A DNA stretch of 64,000 bases from Capsicum annuum (taxonomy: Eukaryota > Streptophyta > Magnoliopsida > Solanales > Solanaceae). The position numbers were made by a program, and so were the translations under genes. Shown here piece by piece: positions 57,346 to 64,000 of this stretch; positions within the stretch are counted from its first letter, which is position 1, and every line of letters begins with the position of its first letter. The notes beneath the pieces were generated by a model. It worked only from the letters and a program-made list of their open reading frames with translations. It was not told the origin of the DNA and searched no databases. The stretch spans positions 29,187,789-29,251,788 of the forward strand of contig NC_061111.1 in the NCBI RefSeq assembly GCF_002878395.1, given 5' to 3'.

Positions 57346-58485
57346 GAAACTCTTCGACAGTGTTTAGTTCAAACACCTAAAATAAAATAGGCATCAAGTA
57401 GACGGTGTTCATTTTAAACAAGTAAAATAAAACAGCCATCAAATGTGTCAGTTTGGCATTTTTGCCCTGTTGGATGCTTGCGTGTAATTCACACTGCCAA
57501 GCTAGCTGAACCCCTATTTTTTCTGACTTGACATCTGATTTGGCCCCTAACGGTGATTTTTTCCTCCATTGTCTTATATATTCATGTTCTTCCTAAATTT
57601 TAACCCTAAATCCCCAAATCTTCTTCTTTATTATCATCTTTTTTATCTATCCAAATTCTTCAACTTATTTGCATTTGGTATTTCTTTTCTTTCTTCATCT
57701 TGTTTTCATTTTTTTCAACCAAGCTTAACAATGTCGAGCGCATCTTCCACTGTTTTTTATGATAAAGATTTTCGATATTATAAGTGCTGTCATGAAGCTC
57801 TATTAAAGACTTTTTGAACTCAACAAAATCCAGGTCGTAGGTCTTTTTACTTTTAAGATTTCAAAGGTAATATTTTCTTTATTTAATTAGTTGATTAATT
57901 ATTGACTTGTAATTATTTTGTAATTGTGTTCTTGTTTTTATAGAAATTGGGTGGATGCGATTACTTTGATTGGTATAAAGAATGATACCCTTCACAAGAA
58001 AATCGTGTAATCTAGGGTTTGTTGAGGAAAGTCNNNNNNNNNNNNNNNNNNNNNNNNNNNNNNNNNNNNNNNNNNNNNNNNNNNNNNNNNNNNNNNNNNN
58101 NNNNNNNNNNNNNNNNNNNNNNNNNNNNNNNNNAAGATTTCAAAGGTAATTTTTTTTTATTTAATTAGTTGATTAATTATGACTTGTAATTATTTTGTAA
58201 TTGTGTTCTTGTTTTTATAGAAATTGGGTGGATGCGATTACTTTGATTGGTATAAAGAATGATACCCTTCACAAGAAAATCGTGTAATCTAGGGTTTGTT
58301 GAGGAAAGTCAAGGCTTCTGAAGAGAAACAAAATCGAGCAAGAAGATACTACATTGTTGTCGTTATTGCTGCTGGTTTGGTGTTGTTGGGCACATGGATA
58401 TTCAAGCCTAATTGCTGAAATTTTCATGGTGGTGTATGTGCTACTGGTTTGGTGTTGTCAAGCACATGGATATTCAAGCATAATT
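57346..58485 (+). pseudogene. GRF-type zinc-finger gene remnant
   Basis: From ATG at 57731: MSSASSTVFYDKDFRYYKCC, HEALLKTF-stop-TQQNPGRRS, a donor in AAAG/GTAAT, an intron, then (after TTTTTATAG) KLGGCDYFDWYKE. That is the plant GRF zinc-finger layout (CxCG, NPGRRF, C, GCxxFxW). Downstream follow LLRKVKASEEKQNRARRYYI and VVVIAAGLVLLGTWIFKPNC, a membrane-anchor tail. Stops in both finger exons kill it. The duplicated second exon and the 100-N gap fall inside it. The upstream part (57360-57600) with GATGGCTGTTTTATTTTAC-like text is a promoter or leader. Confidence 0.65.
58034..58133. other. Assembly gap of exactly 100 N
   Basis: Placeholder gap. The 179 bases before it (57855-58033) and the 177 bases after it (58134-58310) are the same sequence apart from small indels in T runs, so the two contig ends overlap. 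Confidence 0.98.
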
Positions 58486-58489
58486 ATTA

Positions 58490-58795
58490 AAAAATATCAA
58501 ACAAATTTAGGCATATGTTGTAAAATTTAGGTCATCTGTTGGAAATTATCAAATAGGTCTACCAACAATTACAACAGATTAGACTTAATCAGATAGAAAT
58601 AACATCGACATAATGCAATAGATGACCAACCTATTGCAACAAATAAAGTATCTACCAGAACAGATAGAATATATATTACAATAGATTGACAAAACTATTG
58701 CATTATAAAAAACTCAATTTTCATTAGAAAAAAATTATTGCCTCTACATGTACATGTAATTTAAAGTAAAGTGAAGTGTGACTTGAAATAAAAAA
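58490..58795. repeat. Direct repeat, right copy, with palindrome array
   Basis: Partner of 57010-57345. It lies immediately downstream of the B2 stop codon, matching the B1/C1 space at 23820-24245. Confidence 0.8.
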
Positions 58796-58798
58796 TTG

Positions 58799-59485
58799 TT
58801 ATTTCACAGGCTCTTCTATATATACAGGATCCAAGCGTCCAGTTAGTACCTCATAAGCCCAGGCCTCTTGTAGGTTTGCCATAACGTTGTCGCACAAAAA
58901 GGTCATTGGCTCAGCCATTTCTGTAACGATTAGAAAATATTCAATGTGTGCAAGAGCGGACGAGTCGTACGTGAAACTTGTATTATTTTTTGAAAGGTTC
59001 ATGCCCTTTCTTAGACCTTTAAAATCCCATGATTTCTTCATCAATACTTTTTCTAGAAAATGATTCATCATTTTACTCTCCCTCAATAAGATGGGAAACA
59101 TCTCCATCAGTGGTTGCATGTGGATAAAAAGAACAACCTCATCGATGACAGGTTTGTTGTAGTCATAAACTTTGATCTTTCCCTTCTCGTGTAGTATCTC
59201 AACAACCCGATAATGTATGTCGTCCACACTCATGACTGCAAGAATCCTCTTTGCCTTCGTCCAGCTCTTGCAGTGTAGATTTGGCCTCTCCCCTCTAACA
59301 TATTTTATCATTTCTTCTTCAGCACAGTCCAACATAGAAACTAACAAATAAAATCCCATGCCATAGGCTAACGTTTGATTATTAAGTTGGTCATACTTAT
59401 CCTTGAGCTTCTTGCGGAAGTTGAGTTCTATTATCCTATAGGCAGCGTCATAAGCTTCTGGGTACACTATTTTCCTTTTCCTCAT
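58799..59485 (-). CDS. Ulp1-like C-terminal exon of B2 (228 codons open)
   Basis: Open from MRKRKIVYPEAYDAAYRIIE to EEPVK-stop. Contains KYVRGERPNLHCKSWTKAKR, then IHYRVVEIL (His of a C48-like fold) and KVYDYN (Asp), but where DCG-x-F is expected it reads YDSSALAHIEYFLIV, with Ser where the nucleophilic Cys should be. A peptidase-like fold without the Cys would be a binding domain at best. The preceding intron ends near 59510 (TTGCCAACATACTATGAT). It is the longest uninterrupted coding stretch in the window. The whole gene is still broken upstream. Confidence 0.6.
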   Translation of the reverse strand: MRKRKIVYPEAYDAAYRIIELNFRKKLKDKYDQLNNQTLAYGMGFYLLVSMLDCAEEEMIKYVRGERPNLHCKSWTKAKRILAVMSVDDIHYRVVEILHEKGKIKVYDYNKPVIDEVVLFIHMQPLMEMFPILLRESKMMNHFLEKVLMKKSWDFKGLRKGMNLSKNNTSFTYDSSALAHIEYFLIVTEMAEPMTFLCDNVMANLQEAWAYEVLTGRLDPVYIEEPVK

Positions 59486-59559
59486 GAGGCAGAGAATTTT
59501 GCCAACATACTATGATATAAGAAGGTAACTTTTAAATAAGTTAGCAATTGTAAAGATTC

Positions 59560-59720
59560 AATGGATGATCCATCTGTTGCATAGGGTTCTCTGAATCAGT
59601 AATCCAATGCAACTTATGTAATAGATGGATAATAAGTTGTAACAGAACCACTACCAGTTGCACCTGAATACCCAGCTATTGTAACAGATTTTACATCTGT
59701 TGTATAACTTCTTCTTCATG
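59560..59720. repeat. Palindrome array in B2 intron (small)
   Basis: ATGGATGATCCATCTGTTGC, GTTGTAACAGAACC, ATTTTACATCTGTTGTATAA, in the intron before the Ulp1 exon, matching B1 22920-23010. Confidence 0.75.
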
Positions 59721-60599
59721 GAGTAGATTAGAAGGTTAGGTTAGGAAAAGTAAACTTACCTTATCCTCGTACCGCATACGCATATCTATCATAGTCTGGA
59801 AGTCTTAGGGAGAATGGAGACATAGGGTAATCTGGTGTGCCTCGTTTGTCATTCTTAGCCCACCGTAGATCTCTCTTCTCTTTGGCGCCAAGTTTCCCAT
59901 ATATGTCCAACTTTTTGAATGGATCATGAACTTTAATAGCTTTTAGAGAGGGAGAAGTTGTAATTTTTTTTATTTTCAACTGGAGAGTACGTCGCTAATT
60001 GCTCTTTTCTTCATCCTAACCGCCGATGTAGTAGTGTATGGCTCCCTCACCTTCTTGGATGGTATTATACCCCTCTTTGATTTGAATTCCTCAACAGCTT
60101 TAGAGATAGCCTCTACATTTTCAAAGAGTTTATCCTGGCTGCCCTTGCACTCTTTGTATTTGCAACGAGAACACGATGGTGAAGAGGGGTGAGATAAACC
60201 TATGTAAGGGTGAGAGGGACCTGCGAAAGGGGTGTTTTCAAACATATTTATTTTTTCTTGAGTATCAACATGCTCATCATCCTGAGTGGTAGAAGCATCA
60301 GCATGTCTGCCACCATCACCAACAACTCCACCAAAAGAAACATTCGGATCTGCCTCAGTAGGTTGGTCATGAAGAGCCTCAACATTAGGCTAACCTTGTC
60401 TAACTGCTCTTCTTATGGCTGTTGCTCCAGCCAATTCCTTCTTTATTAACTCCACCATTAGATCTACTATAGTATCAATATGACCTAGAGTAATAAAAGA
60501 AGTCATCACCAACTCCTGCTCAGTAGGCATGATCCATGGAAGCACAACCTATAAAAATATGACAGATACATTTAAATCATATAATATAATAATTTTTAC

Positions 60600-61090
60600 A
60601 GTTGGGTTACATGTTAACACAGTCAACTTCTGCAACAGCTTAACAATATGTTGCATCAGATTACCCATCTGTTGCATAGTTTGTAGTAGATGGTTAAAAT
60701 TTGTTTGAGTCGAGTTCAGATAACCAGAGCAACACATGGATAATTTGATGCAAAATATCAATCATTTGTCGCAATAGATTACCAATATGTTGCACTAGTT
60801 GCACAAGATGGGTAATCTGTTGGGTTACATATTATGCAACAGATGATTTGTATGTTGCAATAGGTTAATAATATGTCACATCAGATTACCCATCTGTTGC
60901 ATAATTTGCAATAGATGGTTAATCTATTAGGAGTCAGGTTCAGAGAACCAAAGAAAAAGATGGGTAATCTGATGTAATGTATTAATCATTTGTAGTAACA
61001 GATCATCCATCTGTTATATTGGTTGGCACAAAACAGGTAATATATCGCAACAGATGTACTATCTGGTGCATTAGATATAGCATCTATTCA
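60600..61090. repeat. Palindrome array in B2 intron (large)
   Basis: About 490 bp of sites such as CAGATTACCCATCTGTTGCA and GATGTACTATCTGGTGCATT, in the same intron as B1 21680-21960. Confidence 0.85.
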
Positions 61091-61881
61091 ATATCTTTCA
61101 TTGAGTAAAATTATTTTACTTGAAGAAGATGTACTGCATCATTCAGAGGGTTAAAGAGATCAACCTCCATAATTTTTGAATTGTTCTTTGCAACCAACCA
61201 CCTAAACATCCTTGGATGAGAAACCTCATCTGAGTAATCCATTACCTACTTTTAAAGGGGAGGAATGACTTCAAATGCCCAAGCCTAAAAAATGTAAATA
61301 GGAAGCAAGCAAAAATAAAAGTCATACTCTAATAACTATATTCAATATAAATTAATGGATGGGTAAAAATAGTGATTAATTTTACCATGAAAATCGTATA
61401 ATGTGGTCGTCCCTGAGGATGACTTTGTCAGTAAATATTGGACAGTCAAGTAAAAGTTATTGTATTCCCGAGGATAATTGTTGAATTTATTAAAGTCCTC
61501 AGCATGTGCCAATAAATCATCTTCTATGACCTTGCTGACGTCTCTTGTCAATATAACTGAATGACCAAACCAAACTAAGCAGAATTGCTCCCTGTACTAC
61601 TTCGGTATGGTTTTATCCCTAAGATCTATCAACAAATTCGATGCTTTGAATCCACGTCGAGCAATGTCCAACAACCCATCTATTTTTTCCTTGCGTTTAT
61701 TGGTTTTGCTGCTTGCCTTGGATCTTTTGCAGGGTGTTTTTTTGGAAATAGGTGGTTTTTCTGGATGGTTGCATCTCAAGTCCATCACTATGGCAAACTC
61801 TTGCAAGCTAAAACAAACCGGTATGCCACAGTAGTTGATTCAGAATTTATCCATCTTTTTACCCCCTCCTTCGAATCTTTA

Positions 61882-62463
61882 TCATCCCTTATGTACTTGA
61901 TTATGCGCTTGAGAAGACCATATACCATCCTTATTTGGATACGGGCATGGGGTTGGGGGGTCCTCAGGCTTCTCAAGAAACCATCCAAAGAAGCTCCTTT
62001 GAAAAAGTTCGTCTATGTTTTCTATCTTTATAATAATCCTAAAATAATTAAAAGGTTTTCCCAACTGATATTTAAGTGTAATTTCACCAGTTAGTTTTTG
62101 TTTATTTGCAGGGTCATCTATCGGCATCACAGCTTTAAACTTGTCAATACTAAAAGTTTTGACAGGATGATGCTGGCATGTCGATATTAATTCCCGCCCG
62201 ATTGGTGATCCATTATCATCCTGTTGATGATCATCTTCTTTCTCACTCTCTAATTCCTCCTCTTTCTCACTTTCATTTTTTTCATCACCATCTACAGACC
62301 CTTGTCCACCTCCCTCAATGTTGTTTTCATATCTCTCCTTAGCTTCACTTTTTTCTGACTGAGATTTTTCAGGAAGCTCCTCCGAATCCCTCTGTACAGT
62401 AGCCTTTTTTGTTGGGTGGTTAGATATTGACTCACTTTCACTTTCTTTTATTTTAGGAGACAT
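61882..62463 (-). pseudogene. N-terminal exon of B2
   Basis: 193 codons open. The first 100 residues are rich in Glu, Ser and Lys (KNESEKEEELESEKEDDHQQ). The DUF1985 start follows. The frame is lost after PPTPCPYP, where the next frame gives RIQIRMVYGLLKRII, a 1-nt frameshift near 61930. The same start (MSPKIKE) in B1 supports this ATG. Confidence 0.65.
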
Positions 62464-63239
62464 ATTTTACCTACAAACAATAGAAAAATAAAAATTACAT
62501 TACAATTAATGTATGCATAAATTTCAAAAAATACGTTACAAACGCCACCAATACGACACACCAACAACCACTACCACAAACACCACCAACCAATGCCACA
62601 AACACCACGAATACCAACACCGCCAACAGCTACCATAAACACCACCAACCAATGCACCACAAACACCACCAATCAATGCCACCATCAGCCACCACCAGTG
62701 CCACCATGACGGCCACCAACACTATCCAATAATACTACGATAGTCAACAGAACACTACGATAAAAACTAGGATTTTCTTGAGTTCTTTCTGCGACTTTAC
62801 CATCAAAACTCAAAACTGTAAACCCATTCTCGAAGATAATACAACTAAATATTTTATTTTTCATCATTAACTTAAAAGCCCTTATTTTTTAGAAAAAAAA
62901 AAATATAGAACTCTTCTCAAACTCTGTTACCTACAAAGATAGAGAAAACGACTAATACAAGCAATAATGAAGTCAAAAATAACACCTATATGGTCAAAAA
63001 TGAGAAGAAAATTGATCTGTTGTGAAGGATTGAGCAATTTGTTGAGTAGTTATTATCTGTACTGTATTGTTGAGAGAGAGAAAAGAGCGAGAAATCGAGA
63101 TTTGAAATGATGAAGTGTTTTTCTCGCAAAAGGAAAATTTGTATTTTGGAAAAGAATGACAAGTTTTGAAAATATTAATTTGGTTCGAATTGATCTTAAT
63201 TATTTTTAAAATTATAAAAGATATACATAATTTTTAACC
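62464..63239 (-). other. Leader of gene B2
   Basis: CCACCA/ACCACAAACACC-rich stretch (62530-62720), then a leader with CTCTCTCTCAACAATACAG on the minus strand (about 63070-63090), the same layout as the B1 leader at 19583-20479. The open frame 62685-62867 is in the leader and unsupported. Confidence 0.55.
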
Positions 63240-64000
63240 CTCTCATCATGCAATTATCAAAAGACTCAATTGAAGTTGTAGTTGACCCTATAAAAACTCA
63301 CCCCTAGTACTAGATTAATCAATTAAGGTATTAGTCTAACATATAAACTCAATTAAAATTGTATAAAAATAAATGCTCAACCTATTACAATTGATAAACT
63401 ATCTGTTGTAAATTATCAATCAGATTAAGTCATTTGTTACAACAAATTACCCATCTATTGTAAATTATCAAACAAATAGTCATTTGTTATGATATATTAC
63501 TAATTTTTTCTAAATTATCAAATAAATTAAGTCATCTATTGCAACAGATTATCCATCTGTTATAAATTATCAAATAAGCGCTGCTATCTATTGTAGTTGA
63601 CCCTATGAGAACTCACCCCTAGTCCTGGATTAATCAATTAAGGTATTAGTTGAACATATGAGGTAATAAGAATCCGTTTAGCTCAGAGTGATCGATCAAT
63701 AACTCTGATCGGGAGGAACGCAATACCGTCTCATCATGCAATTTCCAAAGGACTCAATTGAATTTATAGTTGACCATATGATAACTCACCCCTAGTCCTA
63801 GATTAATCAATTAAGGTATTATTTGAACACATGAGATAATAAAAATTGGTTCAGCTCAGAGTGATCGATCGATAACTCTGGTCGGGAGAAACACAATACC
63901 GTCTAATCATGCAATTTCTAAAAGACGCAATTAAAGTTTTAGTTGACCTTATGAGAACTCATCCCCGGTCTGAGATTAATCAATTAAGGTATTATGTGAA
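63240..64000. repeat. Inverted copy of the 175-bp satellite, with palindrome array
   Basis: Read on the minus strand it gives the units of 18731-19582: GTGAGTTxTCATAGGGTCAA, CGATCGATCACTCTGAG, CAATTGAGTC. Partial unit 63240-63345, then a palindrome array (63370-63590), then more than two units to the window end. Relative to the first array the unit has diverged (for example GCTGAACCAATTTTTAT in place of the GAGCTCTCATTAAC stretch). Confidence 0.9.

Larger units (their letters stand above)
58799..62463 (-). pseudogene. DUF1985/Ulp1-like gene B2 (best preserved of the B genes)
   Basis: Starts MSPKIKESESESISNHPTKK, then an acidic Glu/Ser-rich region and FSIDKFKAVMPIDDPANKQK leading into DUF1985 (FQRSFFGWFLEKPEDP; frameshift near 61930; RMVYGLLKRIIKYIRDD; SLQEFAIVMDLRCN; NYPREYNNFYLTVQYLLT, donor CATG/GTAAAA). 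Then a short exon (about 61285-61115), a middle exon (60545-59976, continued to 59761) and the Ulp1-like exon (59485-58799). Breaks: the frameshift in DUF1985, a stop near 61820, TAG at 60390-60392 and TAG between 59976 and 59979. Introns hold palindrome arrays at 60600-61090 and 59560-59720. Confidence 0.75.

Overview
This is AT-rich plant nuclear DNA, most likely from a nightshade and most like pepper (Capsicum). That is inferred from the type of transposons: DUF1985/Ulp1-protease genes, a Ty3/gypsy element primed by initiator tRNA-Met, a plant L1 LINE with DUF4283, Helitrons, Stowaway-like MITEs, and intron-containing genes with GT..AG boundaries. I see no intact housekeeping gene, no tRNA or rRNA gene and no CRISPR array. 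Almost everything recognisable is a transposon, a transposon-carried gene or a repeat, mostly broken.

Layout. (1) 1-6.3 kb: a minus-strand DUF1985/Ulp1 gene (copy A), its Ulp1 domain cut by the window edge, with introns full of an AATACATATGTATT-type palindrome. (2) 6.3-10.2 kb: a Stowaway-like MITE, a clean 1235-bp Mutator-like element with about 110-bp terminal inverted repeats and a perfect 9-bp target duplication, and the 3' end of a Helitron. (3) 10.2-13.6 kb: two diverged tandem copies of a tiny Asn-tailed gene plus the first arrays of the 16-bp palindrome ATCTGTTGCAACAGAT. (4) 13.6-16.8 kb: a large inverted repeat (arms about 1.4-1.6 kb, spacer about 85 bp) made of gene fragments, one resembling the XS domain of SGS3/FDM/IDN2-type RNA-silencing proteins. 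(5) 17.7-19.6 kb: two 409-bp units carrying the palindrome, then five 175-bp satellite units. (6) 19.6-29.6 kb: two convergent DUF1985/Ulp1 genes, B1 (+) and C1 (-). (7) 29.6-52.3 kb: nested transposons. These are a MITE-like unit with internal tandem repeats, a dead L1-type LINE, a dead gypsy element interrupted by a complete 5.3-kb non-autonomous LTR element (TSD TTGGG), a 3.3-kb LTR of another family carrying its own 446-bp insertion, and a 1.75-kb Helitron. (8) 52.3-64 kb: C2 (+) and B2 (-) followed by the same satellite. This is the reverse complement of the layout in (5)-(6), so an approximately 11-kb composite occurs twice in opposite orientation.

The most unusual signal is the 16-bp palindrome. 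It is repeated hundreds of times as full, half or variant sites and is concentrated in introns, UTRs and the space between genes of the B/C elements, at matching positions in both copies, while the exons are nearly free of it. The related element A carries an unrelated 14-bp palindrome in the same kind of place. A fixed 100-N gap near 58.1 kb is flanked by nearly identical 178-bp ends and is best read as an assembly artefact inside a small GRF-zinc-finger pseudogene.
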